DNA from: Todiramphus chloris collaris
Lineage: Eukaryota; Chordata; Aves; Coraciiformes; Alcedinidae
Assembly (NCBI GenBank): GCA_025345505.1
Contig: JANVCC010000021.1
Span: 26,520,663-26,584,662 of the forward strand
Reading direction: 5' to 3'
DNA length: 64,000 nt
Made by a program: the position numbers and the translations under genes. The notes under the pieces were generated by a model. That model ran no database searches. It was not told the DNA's origin and saw nothing but the letters and a program-made list of their open reading frames with translations. Below are positions 11,101 through 24,838 of the stretch, piece after piece; the stretch's first letter is position 1, and every line of letters begins with the position of its first letter.

Positions 11101-14100
11101 AAGCAGAAAAACATCTCAAAAGGGAGAAAAACAAGATCAAAGAATAATTTTCTTCCATATACTCTTCCACTTATTAATCTGATATATTTGCTCTTCAAGA
11201 GAAAGAGAAGGTGTCAAAACTTTCCTCCAAATTAACTGAAACACTACAAGTCACAGGTGGCTACTGTTGGTCACATGAAGGATTCCTTGTTTTCAGCTGA
11301 TAATTGCTAAATGGTCTGTGACCATGAATTTGTAAGAAGGGTAAGAAGAAAAAAAACCACAGGATCTGTGGGAGCTGTCAGAGAATATAGACTTAAAAGA
11401 CTGTAGTTAGCATGATGTAAAAGCCACAAGTGCAAAATCCCCAAATCCAGAAAGAACACCATAAAAAATGAGCAGAGGTAAAGTCAAGAGGGTTGGTATC
11501 AGCTCCAGACTAAATAAAGATACCTGTAATTGGAGCTTGCTCCAGTATAAGTACATAAGGCCATTTGAGATACCAGCACAGGTCTGACAAGATATGACAC
11601 CAGACTCCTGAAATCTGTTACCTGATTTAGGCCAGGTGAGATACGCTAGGTGCCTAAGCTGTTGTCATAGTCCACCCAAATCCATCCCAGTGGCATATAG
11701 AGAGCTATTAGCTAACTAAATGTAGGTTAGAGTGGGCTCTGCAGGCTTCACTGGCTGTACTGACTAATTGTCTACAATTGGTTTAACATCTACCTCACAG
11801 CTACTCACAGAAATCTATTTAGACACTCACATTTAGGCAACCACTTTAAAGATGAATCCCATCCCCAAATTGAGGGTTCTCAATTTATCCCTTGGCATTG
11901 TCCTTTAGTGCCATTGGAGATGGTGCAGAACATCTGAGGTATCTGGATGTCATTGGCAGATCTGACTTGAGATCTGTGGAAGCCTGAATCCTTCCATACC
12001 AGTGGTAGGGGGTGAGGCAGGACAGCTAGGTTGTCTAGTGTTTTTCAAATGTTCCTAAACATTATATTCAGGAAAAAGGAATCAAGGCCTATTTCTTCTG
12101 ACTCTGAATCATGCCCACTCTGCCTGACCCATTAAGATCTTCAAGAGCAGACCCTTTAAAGACCCTTCTTGTGATAGCTGTCTGACAATAGACATCGAGT
12201 TTACAAGGCCTTCCAAATCAGTCTTCCAGCTGAGGAAAAGATAGAAACAACTCCTACTTTAACATCTGTATTACATATGTGGTCATGGACCCCTGTGACA
12301 TGTCATGCTTCAGCAGGATAGAATAAGCTCTCCCTTAAAAACATCAAAACAATACTGAAGCCCAGTTTTGGGAAAAACTGTGACTCAAAAATTTTATCAG
12401 CATAAATACATTCTGATAGTGCATGGATGCATTACTTACCCTACTTATCAGCCTTACCTTCCTTTGATAAGGCTGCTTGTAAACTTAAAATTCCCAGGGC
12501 CACAAGCTGGCAAGACCCAACACATTTCAGGAGCCAAGGTCTTCTCACCTGCTCAGCAAAGAAGCCTAACATGACATTTAACAGTGCCAGCCACTGATAC
12601 ACTTCATATCAAGGCAGTGTAGATGGTGTGGAGACTTAAAATAGTACCACTTCCTGGAAGATTCCTCCTGCTGGTCCCTCTTTTGCTGTCAGAGTTTCAC
12701 AGGAGAGAATGCTGGAGAATTACAGCACACCTGCACAGTCAGATAACTGACTTCACCCACTCACTACAGTCTCCTCAGTCCTCTGAGCACCCACACTGCA
12801 AAAATGCTACCTTCCTACGGGGACCTCTTTAGGAACGAAACACTTAACACCCTTCAAAATAGAAGTCAAGTCAAGTCTAGGGTGTAGTTCACAGTGGGGA
12901 CAACTGCTAAAAGACAGTACAGAGCAGACTGATCTAAAGTTGACTCCCTCAACCATGCACTGTCCTACTAACACTGAAAAATGTTAACACGTGTGTGCCA
13001 CTTTTCGCGTGGGCTAAGGATCATTCCCTAGGGCAGATTCATCAGGCAGTGTAGATTTAGCCTTAGACACCAGCCCCAAGGGAAAAATGCAGAATTTCTT
13101 CAATTCTTCATTCCACTGGGATTTTTCATTGTAGACAAGATAGGAATAAGCCAGATGGATTGGATTGTCTTTCTAAATGTCACACTTTACCCACATGTGA
13201 CAAGTGCAGAAAAATTTCTGTGTTAGGAAGGTAAGTTATTAGGCAAACGGCGCATGCTGGGTTGCAAAATGCAGTCTGTCATTAGCAATGCTATAAACAA
13301 GAACAGTTGTTATAAGCAGCTGAGGAACCTCAAGAATATGGGACAAAAACTACCTGACACCAGGATAATGATGAAAACAGTGAATAGTGCAACTATAAGA
13401 AGCAATCCACCTCAAATAAAGAGCTATCATAATCCAGAAAGATAAGAGACAATATGTGGTACCTGAAAGGAGAAATTCAGGGTAGGAAAAGGAAGAAAAA
13501 GAAGAAGGTAGCTCAGAATTGTGAGTCCTCTGACTTTCAGGAGAACCAAAGGGAAAATGCACAACAGCGCTGTGTTCTGTATCTCACAAAACAATGCCCT
13601 TTACCCTTACCATTTCCTTTTCACTTCATTCTTCTGCATGCAATCTTGCATAAAATGTGAAGAACAAGTCTTCGTGTCAGCTCAGGAGTAGCAGATGTCC
13701 AGCTTTGTGGTGACACGTGGAACCAGCTCGTTATTTGGGGGAATCTTTCCTCTTTACAAAGAGTGGTTTTTCTAATGCCAATGTGTATATAATAATATAG
13801 ACCACAGACAAAAAAAAATGGAGGAAAATACTCTCAGGGTATCATCAGAGTTTTATTAAGACTCCACAAAGCAATCAAACAATATAATAAGTAAAATAAA
13901 TACAGTTCTTATGTTGTTTTCTTTAGTAACCTCTTCTACTATTATAATTTAAAATTATAGTTAAAACACCACCATATGATAGAGATTAATCCCACTTTAA
14001 TTTACAGCAATTATGACCACACTGAAATTTGTTTCCCTGTACTAATGTTTATTATAAAATCACTATCTAAGAACTGGAGAAAAAAACATACAACTCTTAA

Positions 14101-15439
14101 GAAAAAACACAAGCACTGGTCATCATCCTGGAAGACATTAGCAAAGTCTGAGCTAAATTAGAGAGCTGATAAATATATTAGCACAGCACCAATAGTGCAT
14201 AATGAAATCTTTAAAGTAACATAGGGAAAAGGAATAAAGTTATTAAAAATAAATGTCTTTTTCTACAATGGTACATGCAAGGGGTCTCTACTGTATTAAA
14301 GCATATAAAAATAATGGAGAAGAAAATTGAGTTGTGAGCACCAAGATTTTCTACATTTGCTTACTTTTAATGTAGAATTCAGGCAGGTGTCTAAGGCAAT
14401 ATACTACAGTTTCATGTATAAATGAAGCAGTAAGTTTCAGTAACTTGAAATTAATTTAGATTAAAATTGAAGTGTAGCTCCAAATGGAATTGAGTTGTGA
14501 AATAGTCCTGTCAAAAATGAATGGAGATCTAAATTTAAAATGACTGTTGCCTAACAGAATAGTGGAATATTGGTTAAAGACTGTGATTTGATGCCCACGC
14601 TTACTAAGAAGCAGATAAAACCAAGTCTTTAAGGAGAAGTATCTGGCCCATGTAAGCCATCACTTCAACTTGCTATCAAGTTAGTAATATTTACTTTCCT
14701 TCTTAGTTTTATAAATATAAAATCACCTTCTTAACACCACCACACAAAACTTAAGCAGACTTTTATGATAATGTTTCTCAAAAAGGTAAAAAAATTGAAA
14801 TATCTCTTTATCTACCAGTAATGCTTTTAAGCCATATTTGTCCTTTCTTCATTTAAAAGCAAGCAAGCAAAAAGCCCCTCAGTTTCCTTATGACAGTACT
14901 CACCAAGTCATTTGGCTATTTTATTAAAATATACATCAGTAAGAAATGTTAAAAATCAGAAGTGACATTATTTTGGAGGGTGAATTGCTAATAAAGCAAC
15001 ACAGATTTTCATCCTGTGTGAAACAGCTGGACCATGACGAGATCACATTAGCACTAATTAAAATGATATTTTTTTGTGTGTTTTTTGCTAATCCAGCTTC
15101 ATTGGACTCAAAAGGATTTTTGAAATCTGTAATAAAAGCTATTATGTAATCTTACTCTAGTTCTCTTGTATCAGGTTACTGTGTGAAATTTCCCTATAAT
15201 AAACCATATTTTCTTAAAACTCTCACTCAATAAAATCAATATTAAGTTTTTTACTATTATAGCTGTTTTTTCCCAATATATGATCCTCATTTAATTAAAA
15301 AAAATTAAAGCTTTAATTTATTTTTGCTTGATGAACAAGAAAAATATCATATTAAAGGCAACGTTTTGCCATGTTTCTCTTTTTCCCTCACTTTCCCAGG
15401 TCCCTGTTGTTCCCAATGTATAATTTGCAAAACATATTG

Positions 15440-16120
15440 CTTCAATACTTACAATGAGAGAGGCGGCCCAGCTGTGGGAGGGAAAGGACAGCAGTCTCCA
15501 ATATTACCATAATAATCTGCCTAAGGTCCCATGAGCCCTCTGGAGTATACAATTCTCTATACTGCAGGCCCCAGCTGGAGAATGTTCTCTTGACATGTAT
15601 GCCAACCTTTGCCTGCAGGCAAAATAAAAAAAGGCAGAGAAGTAATCATGAAAATAAAAAATCTTGTCAACTGTGGTAGGATGCAGTTTCCATGTTTTTT
15701 TGCTCACGTAGGCAGTCATTGTGCTAACAAAATGATAGGAGACTTTAAAAGACTGCAGCTGGTATGTGTTTTGCTGGAGAGGGGAGAACATCACGTGCCA
15801 CGCTAATTCTGCAGTTCTAACTTTGGGGGGAAAAAATGAGCCGTGATATTGTATTACTGTCAATATGCATGACAGCTTTATTTACCTCCTCTTCCGATGG
15901 CTGCTCATTACAGGATTTAAGTAGGAAAGTGAAACCCTGACAGTGCTGCGCTAATTGCAAAGGGCCAGATTGTGATCCTCATTGTTTTGTGTTGGGTGGT
16001 TGGGTTTTTTTTTCACAGTGATGAGGGCTCTCAGGCAAATCGTCTTGCTGCCTCAGTGGGACTAATTGGGAAGTAAACACCCATTACTGTGAAAGCCATG
16101 CAATTGGCTCAGTGAACTTT
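15440..16120. promoter_or_regulatory. Possible conserved non-coding element (enhancer-like)
   Basis: Unlike its AT-rich flanks, this stretch is compositionally balanced and free of recognised repeats. Between 15950 and 16105 it clusters TAATTG (15952 and 16063), ATTGTT (15981, SOX-like), GTAAACA (16073, forkhead-like) and CAATTG. Such homeodomain/SOX/FOX clusters are typical of developmental enhancers in deserts, but the motifs are short and conservation cannot be tested here. Confidence 0.25.
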
Positions 16121-17769
16121 CCAAGAGAAAAAAAAAAATAGCATGACTTTAAATCAAATAATGCAGTAAATGGAAAAGGTGGTTGGAAGGCTCATGTATA
16201 AGATCAATGACCAAATATATCCTTTTGCTCTTCAATTTTAAACTCATTTTGAACCCAAGAACCCAAGGTCTTCCTTCTGATTTCATTCAAAGAGATGTAA
16301 GAGGAAGACCAACATCACAGAGCTCAAAACAAGTCCCACATTTTCACAGATTCTAAAAAAAAAATAAAAGCAGTCCTCTGTAAAGAAAGAAAATGTGTGT
16401 ATAACACTCATGGATCTGATGCTGTATTTTGAAAACTGCATTGCCAGAGTAGGAAAAAGCGTCATTTATCATTTTAGCCCTAATTAACACTAAAATAAGA
16501 TTTCCTTTCATTTTCCTTTGCTACTAAAAGACATATTCCCACTCAAATGCATGACATTTCATCTCACAATAACCACATGGATTTTACAGGTATACTCAAG
16601 GTTGAAAATATTTGGTAGTAAACCAGTATCCAAACTGAAAGCCTTAACCCTCCTGTCTCAGTGAGTTCAGAATACAGCAATCATCAAAGAGAGTTATGCA
16701 TTTCTTTATCTAATGCCTTTTGGATCGAGCTGATTTGTGTAACCATAAATCTATATGCAAGCAGAATGAAAATGGCTGTGGAAAACAAACAGATCAGAAG
16801 AGAGCTGCTTCAGGTTCAGAGGACACAAGTATGGAAGAGACATGGAAACAGGGTCTGCTCCCAGTAGAGGAAGTTTCAATGCAGTCACCATCTTCCTCTT
16901 CCCTCCTCCTGCCCATGAACACACAGAGGTTTTCTTTATGCAAGTAATATAAATGAGCCTGTCAATTCAGAAGTACTTTTCCCCTACCTATATGTGTATA
17001 CATAAATATGTTCTGGTTTTTAATTCTCCAAAATCAGTTTTCATCTCCTTTGCCTCCTTTATTTTCAAGGCACCAAGAAGAAACAAGAATATGCTTACCT
17101 CAATAATTGCTCTTGAAGGATATGTACAGTAGCAAGCTAAATATTTTGATTTGTTGTCTGAAAATATAAGTAATTACTTACACTGGGTGGACTTGGGAGA
17201 GGCCCTGTCTGTCTGGCACATGAATGAAAGCATTCTTTAAGCCTGCCAGCCAAGTGGAGCTTAATTGAAGACACTGGAGAATTTAAAATGAGGAAAAAAT
17301 GAAAACAAAATAAAATATATATTGAAACTACTGGGCCAAGATGAAGCAGCATAGAGAATATTCCATGTGGATGTAAGAGAAAGAAGGAATCATGGCCAAA
17401 GCCTATTTAGACAAACTTGAACAATGCCCCCTCTCAAAACTACTGGAACTGAAAAATGTGACTCTCCAGAAAGAAGAGGCTTTCAAAGTCCAAGGGACTA
17501 ACCTTTAGGAGAAGTTTTCATGTAGTGCAGCTCTGGATACAGGTTTTTAAACTCTCTCTCTGCATTTCATCATGTGTAATAGGACAGCCCAGTCAAAATC
17601 AACAAATAAATTTCACTTCTTGCCATGGAACAAGGAGGAAGCCTGGTTACTGTCACTATGGCTGAGTTAGATATATAACCTTGATTATCAGATTCATCAG
17701 TGTTCTTACAAGAATGAATGTAAGTTGGGGTGCTAAGTTTTTTCTGTTTTCTTATTTGTGTTACCTCTT

Positions 17770-18010
17770 ACTGCTTGTTAACACAGCTCCCTCAGTAAAT
17801 CATTCCCTAGTGCACTCCCTGGCACTGTGGTCAAGCTGCACCACACATCCTAGATGAGAGCAATTAAACCCTACCGCTCTCTGCAATAGGGTGGCCTTAT
17901 CCAAGCTGCCCACTGGGAATCAGCAGTGCCCTTCATAAATCATCCCCGGGAGCAGTTTGAGAAAGCACTACTCAGCACAGGTCAAAACCACGGGCAGAAA
18001 GGTTTCCAGT
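17770..18010. promoter_or_regulatory. Possible conserved non-coding element
   Basis: GC-balanced, repeat-free island in AT-rich sequence, with GCAATTAAA and CTTATC (GATA-like) words. Proposed on composition only. Confidence 0.18.
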
Positions 18011-19557
18011 GCTATTTACCAATACAGATGTAGCATGAAAACATATTGCTCGTATTTGAAATAAATTTATGAAAAGTGTTCACCTTAGTGAGACCACCAT
18101 AAATGCATAAAAATAGTTACTATCCTGTAAAGCTACTGTAAGTAGTTTAAAAAAAAATAAATAAAAAATAGTCTATAACGGGGTTACAGATCTCCGTGAA
18201 ACATTTATACTTCATTTACTGGTTCAATCACTTAAAAATGAATAATGTTTGATATGAAATGTCATTGTGACATAAAAAAACAAAACTATTTTTCACAAAA
18301 TGTAACAGGAGTATATGGAAGCTTAAAAAAAATGTGGTTGCTTCATGTCTGAAACAATTTTCTGAATCCAACCCAGAAAGAACATATAATTTGGACTTAC
18401 CTGAATTTGCATTTTTCTTCAACTTGATCTGCTCAGATATACAGGTATGGCAATAAGTATTTTAGTTGATAAGCAATATGAGTAGGACAGGAGGCCAAGG
18501 TCATTAGAAAGAAAAAAAACCACTGTCTGGCAGAAAATGTATTTTAGCTACTGTATATCTTCCACAATCTTCAAATTACACAATTACATGATTCCATGGG
18601 TTTGTCTTAATGGTAGGAATACAAGTGCGCTTGCAAATTAATCTTCTCTTATTTTCTTCACCCAGTGGCATGTGAGAGACTGGTAAAACCAATTTTACCT
18701 TAGGCGCCTATTTTTGCATGGGATAAAATTTGTAAGTTTTGTCTCTCTGCAGAGTCTACTCAGCTAGCTGATTAGGAAACCAAAGTTAGGTAAAATGAAT
18801 GGTCTACTTCTGCTACTTCAAGTTGGTTTGGAAATGTCCCTCTAGGCATGAGATATGCCAAGCGCCTTTAAAAATCCAGCTCCAGATCTCTGCAAAATCC
18901 CAACCACCTGTGTTATGTGCTCAGTTTGCAAGCACTTTTCTGTGCTTTCCAAACTCCCTTGGCTCACATCAGGAGAAAATATTTGCAACTAACCCAAACC
19001 ACTCCAACTGCAGATGCTGCTGAGAAGCTGGCTTACCCATGTAGGAGGAGGTCAGCTGTCAGCACAATACCTCAGGACACTGACAGCCAAAGCCAAGCAA
19101 AATGAGTACAGATGCAGCCAAAAGTTACTTAGCAGCCCTGCAGTGAAAGGTACCTACTTCTCAAGCCTCCCACACATGTGGTCTTGGGTACACCACAGCA
19201 GTGACCACAGATCCGACACTGAAGAAGCGTAGGTGCCCACCTACAGAAAAGAGATAGAAAGACAAAATGAAAACAAACATTTCTGAAAGTGGAGATAAGT
19301 ATTTCTACCCTCCACTGAATAAGAAAGAATTGGGGATTTGTTACTTTTCTGACCACAAAGGACCTTTGGCGCCTATGGTCAGTCATGCAATGTAACTGTC
19401 CTACAAATCTAGTTGCTACTCTGACGATAGATAGCTTCCCACATTTCCTTAGGAAGGAAGTAGTAGACAACTGCATGCTTATCCTGGAAAGGTAAAAGCT
19501 TTGTTCTCTGTGTTATTTTCAAGAGAGATCTGGACCAACTACTGAGTGCTTGGCGCA

Positions 19558-19613
19558 TAAATATATATATATATAAACACACACATATATATACTATATA
19601 TATGTATATACAC
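19558..19613. repeat. (TA)/(CA) microsatellite
   Basis: Alternating TA runs interrupted by ACACAC; almost pure alternating purine-pyrimidine. Confidence 0.9.
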
Positions 19614-20438
19614 AAGGAACATCTACAGTCTCCACCCTGTCAGATAATTTCCTGACTTCTCACAAACCTTTGGATGATTCTGAAAACCCTACCAATTTCT
19701 GTTATGATGCTTAACCTAGAGTCTGGGAACTGCTAACCCATCAATGGAATATATGCTGAACATAACACACCAGAGACATGACTAGGAAAATATGATTTGT
19801 GAGTTGATACAGAGGAACCTGCAGTCAGAAACCCTGACTGCAAAAGGAAAACAAAATATTTCCCTATGATACCAGATATTTTCAAATGAATGAAAAAGAG
19901 AATAGAAGGTTTTACATAAGAAAGTTGTCAAGCAACATCTGAAATACTGAATGCAGCATAAACTGAGTGGATCCCCTGTCACGGTATGTTGCACTTCTGA
20001 CAACAGTATGAAACAAAGGGAGAGGGAGTAAAGAATAAAAACTGTCAGACTACAGTTCACTGAAAGTCTGATCCAAAACCCAACAAAATAATGGGATTTT
20101 AATGAGTTTTGATTCAGTCCCAAATGGTTTATTTTGGTACATGAACAGAAGTTTTGGAAGTATCCCTTATAATGCCATGAGCAAAAATGTCTAGAGATGG
20201 TCTAATTAGATGTTTCTAAGAGTGTTATGAGGCATGATAAGCAATAGGATAGGCTTTTAAAATTATTAAATGGTCTTAAAAATCAGGTTGTTATTATTTT
20301 AAAATTAGAAAGTTATTGATAGGACCTTAAAAGAACCCCCCTCCATGAAGAGGAAAATAAGTTTAAATTGCTAGGGAAAACTGACACAGCAGGGAAGACT
20401 GACATAACAGAGACACTCAAAAGATGCACAGAATTCTG

Positions 20439-20507
20439 TTTGGGGGAAAAAAAAAAAAAAAAAAAAGAAAAAAAAAGGGGTTTGGGGGAAAAAAAAAAAA
20501 AAAAAAG
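20439..20507. repeat. A-rich duplicated low-complexity block
   Basis: TTTGGGGG followed by an A run of about 20 occurs twice about 41 bp apart, separated by GAAAAAAAAAGGGG. Probably a small slippage duplication. Confidence 0.8.
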
Positions 20508-23500
20508 AGGAAAACTTGGGGTATTGAAGGAAAGTAGGATTATGATGTTAATAACTGGATGAAAAGAAAGTCATGTCAGTTCTCAGAGCTTTTTTCTGTT
20601 TCTGAATCGTCTAGTATTATTCAATTTTATTCTCTCCTTCTCTAGGCTTCCTAGTGCTGTCACCATGCTGGGCTCAATTCACCTCCTGTTCAAGAAAGAG
20701 ATCGTGATGCTGTGACTTAGCTGGTTACAAAAAGGAAACTGACTGTGATAATTCAGATTAATGTACAGATGTCAGTTTCCCTTGGCAAGCTGTTAACACA
20801 GATGCAAGTCTTTACAGAGGCTCAACTTTCTGCTACCCAGATTCTCCCCTCTCTGATTCCTCAACTCCCAGTGGAAGTGAAAGGGGCAGTGCTGGGGCGG
20901 GTCATTTTGCTTCTTAGTTGCTTTCCTTGACATCTACTTACAAACATAAAAGCACATTTATTCACTTTTGGGGGGGTTTTACTGTCATAACTAAAGCCTT
21001 CCATCAGATACAAGAATCTCACTTTGAAATATGACACAAGATTATCTCTTGGGGGTAAGTCTAATTTACTTCTATAGAGTCAAAGGCAGGGGAGAAGCTA
21101 ATGATGGAAATAGTATTCACTGGAAGGCCAAAACTAATAACATTGCACATAAATAAAAATGTAAGTCTGTCCAAATAGGAAACATAAGAATGCAACTCAT
21201 ACAACCATCATTCAAAACTAAGAAAAATCTCAGATTTGGAAACGGGAGGAGCGGGGGTCAACTTACTTCATTGTCTAAGAGATACAATTAAAACAGTGGC
21301 TGCTCCCAGGCAAGTAGTTAAAAAAAAAAAACAAAAAAAATTCTAGTGCACAGAAGGGTGATCCAAACACCTGACTTTAGAGAAGCCACAAAATCAAGCC
21401 ATGGCTGTTTTCTTGGTATATAAAACAGTGCTATAGGTGAAGCAAAGGTTAGGCAACCATGACTACAGTCACATCCAGAGACTTGAGCAACCATGGGACA
21501 ACCTAGCCAGAATTTAAAATCTGTGATACAAGGCTGATTAATCCAGAAGTCCAAAATTCTAAGCCTGGACTTAATAGCTGAAGCGTCAAGTTCAAAATAC
21601 GTGTGAAGTTCCGCTACTGGGAAAATGCCAGATCTGAAAGAGAGCCACTGGGATTCATGAACTACATGAGAAAGTGTAAGTGCTGTGTGGTTTTCAATTT
21701 CAATTTCCATGCTTTAGAACCCCTTACAAAGCAGTGTGCAAAGACAGCAAGTAGCATAAGGGAGTTGGTGTCACAGAAAAAAGCATGCTCAGGTCGTTTG
21801 CCTTACACTGCTTAAGCCAGAACTTACAGCAAGAAATCAGTATCAATAATAGCATTGCCCATTATTAAGGTCCAGGGACAAGTTCTGGTCATATCTCAAC
21901 CACACACTGGGAGCACTAGGCCACTGCATGCAGCAGCTTCATACTTTTTTATGCTGATATTATTACTTTGAGTTCAATATAAGGAAACTCAAGACTGCTG
22001 CCTGGGCAGGATGCTGTCGGATCCAAACTACTCCCTAGTCTGCGTGATTAGGGGATGAACGTTCCTAAATACACTGACATGAACAAACACTGCTGTGGGA
22101 GTGCCAAGTCCTACATGCAACAGTTGCTCTCATCTAAGAGGCCAAGGCTCATGTCATATCCTTCCCACCCCTTCACACTTTTTGTTCAGAAAGGAAGTTT
22201 CTGGACCAGCAATGTCAAGTGAGGGGAACTTGCCTCTGCACCTCTTCCTTCTCTCCTTATCCATACTCTCATTCTTTTTGAACACCTGGTCATCCTCTCT
22301 GTTGGCCTGAAAAGAATCATCAGCTTTTTCATTTTTTTAACTTGGACAGGAATTTGTGAGTGGGTAAGTAATGATGCTGCTGTCAATGCTGAGCAGGAAT
22401 GTACGTACTCTAATAGCCAATGAAAATTCCTGTAGTTATTTTTTATATGGTATCCATATGTTCACCATCTTTATTGAATAAAGGGAAGATGGAGTATCTG
22501 CTTTCCTTAAAGACATGTTCAGAGGTAAAAAAAAAAAAAATCTACTTTTATAATGGATTTGTATTCCATGCATTTGCTTATCTAGTCTTCAGTGTCATAA
22601 TTAATCAATAAATGCAACAAATCTAAATAGGTAAATTAATAAAAATTATAAGTGTTGCTGTGAGAGTGATACCAGCAGCTGTGCTACAAGAGTGGTTATA
22701 TATCAGTGATTACACGTAAACTCAGCATAAAGCGTTTAAAGATCCCAGATACAACAACAGCAACAACAAAAGCCTCACAATGTGGCTGCATTATTTATTC
22801 AATGTAGCCTATACCACATGCTACACTGGCATATTAAGAATACCATGTACTGAGTATATGGAGTTATAGAAAGAAGAGGAAGGATCATCTGGTGTTGGAT
22901 CATCTCTTCCATCTCTCTGCTAGGACAGTATTATTCCCTACTGGGTATTTTTAGTGCCTTGCCTACTCTAGATTAAAATGGAATTTTGTAGTTAGGCTTC
23001 TTCCAGAGACTCTTCCACAGCCTAATAGTTCTCACAGCCAGTGTTATCTGATACCAGATCGCTATTTTTTTCACCTCTCCACTGTACCAAATTGCCCTTA
23101 ACTCCATTTTTTTTTCAGAAAACTTCAGTCATGAGGTACCCTGAGGTTGGGACCCAGCAAGAAATCAGCTTGGTTATTCTTCACACTTCTCTTCATACTC
23201 ATGAACAAGAGACACTATGTCACATGTATGGCAATATTCACTTGCACAACCATGGGATAACTATGCTTTTAGGAATAATTGCCTCCTGTATGCAATCAGT
23301 ATCTACATGACTAAGTGCAACATTCCAAATAGGCAACAGTTATGTTAAATTTGCCTTTAAAAAAAATTGTTCTCAACAAAAGTGGAGATCTATGAGTAAT
23401 TGCAAATGTACATCAGTCAAGTGTGCAAAATTAATCTGAAAGTGGCTATTTTATTGTACATAAAAATGTTAGTGTTTTAAGTGTCATTTCCCAACCTGCT

Positions 23501-23595
23501 AATGCTACAAATTTTAAAAGAAGGAGAATTTTGTCTTTCCAAGGGAACATTTCACACACTTCTCACCCTGCAGTGTGATGAGGTAACATACGAGG

Positions 23596-24838
23596 GGTGA
23601 TGGGCACCGCTGAAAAGAGTCTGGTCCCATCCTCTTGACACCTGCCCTTTAGATACTTGTTAAGTATTGAAAAGATCCCGTCTCAGCCTTCTCTTCTTCA
23701 AGCTAAACAGACCCAGATCTCTCAGCATCTTCTCATAAAGAAGGTGTTCCAGCCCCCTAGTCATCTTCATATCCCTCTGCTGAATTCTCTCCAGTAGTTC
23801 CTTGCCCTTCTTGAACTGGGGAGCCCAGAACTGGACACGATTCTCCAGATGTGGCTTCCCTAGAGCAGAGAAGAGGGGGAGGAGAACGTCCCTCAACCTG
23901 CTGGCCACATTCTTCTTAATGCACACCAGGATACCACCAGGAGATCCAGGTCCTCCTCCATGCAGCTGCTTTCCAGATGGTCAACTCCTAACCTGCACCA
24001 GTGCATGGCGTTACTCCTCCCTAGTTGCAGGCACCTCAACTTGCCCTTGTTGAACATCATTAGGTTCCACTCTGCCCAACTCTCCAGCCTGTCCAGGTCT
24101 CAGTGAATGGCAGCACAGCCATCTGGTGTGTCAGCCACTCCTTCCATTCAGGTCATTGCTGAATATATTTGACAAGACTGAACCCTGTACTGACCCCTGG
24201 GGAACACTGCTAACTACAGGCCTTCAACTGGACTCTGCACCACTGATCACAACTATCTGAGCTCTATTATTCAGACAGCTCTCAATCCACTTCACTGTCC
24301 ACTCATCTAACTCACACTTTCGAATCTTACCTATGAGGATATTATGGGAGACAGTGTCAAAAGCCTTGCTGAAGTCAAGGTAGACAACATCCATTGCTCT
24401 CCTCTCATCCATCCATCCAGTCATGCCATGATAAAAGGTTATCAGATTGGTCAAGCATGATTTCCCCTTAGTGAATCCATGTTGACCACTCCAGATAACC
24501 TTCTTTTCCTCCACATGCTTAGAGACGACCTCCAGAATGAGCTGTTCCATCACCTTTCCATGGATGGAAGTGAGGCTGACTGGCCTGTATTTTCCTGGGT
24601 CCTCCTTCTTGCCCTTTTAAAGACTGGAATGACACTGGATGTTCTTTAGTCCTCAGGCACCTCTCCTGTTCTCCATGACCTTTCAAAGATGATGCTGATA
24701 AAACTCCCCACCATATCATCCTGTAGTTTGTATAGATAAGGGCTGACTGTTGTCCCTTTGGGACAGATGCAGTTGTTGGATTCCTCACCTGTGGCACCTT
24801 TGTTCACCATCAAGAGCCTCTCACTCTCTTGACACACT
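23596..24838 (-). mobile_element. Truncated CR1 LINE with RT core
   Basis: Minus-strand pieces include [19 protein letters not shown] and LDFSKAFDTVSHNIL (RT motif A with the catalytic-type Asp retained), then QLILEVVSKHVEEKKVIWSG upstream. The C-terminal part reads [20 protein letters not shown] and RGLEHLLYEKMLRDLGLFSL at 23660-23926. The 3' terminal repeat tail is missing at the left end and frames are broken. It has better-preserved RT than the 6.2-8.6 kb copy but is still inactive. Confidence 0.88.

Larger units (their letters stand above)
8646..23595. other. Intergenic desert, 15 kb
   Basis: AT-rich DNA with few repeats: one TA/CA microsatellite, one A-rich block, and two possible regulatory islands (15.44-16.12 and 17.77-18.01 kb). 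No supported gene. The longest chance frame is 130 codons on the minus strand at 21318-21710, running into a poly-T-encoded Phe tail. Confidence 0.75.

Noticed and set aside
21318-21710. 130-codon minus-strand frame
   Set aside because: No recognisable domain, and it ends in a T-rich Phe tail; treated as chance.
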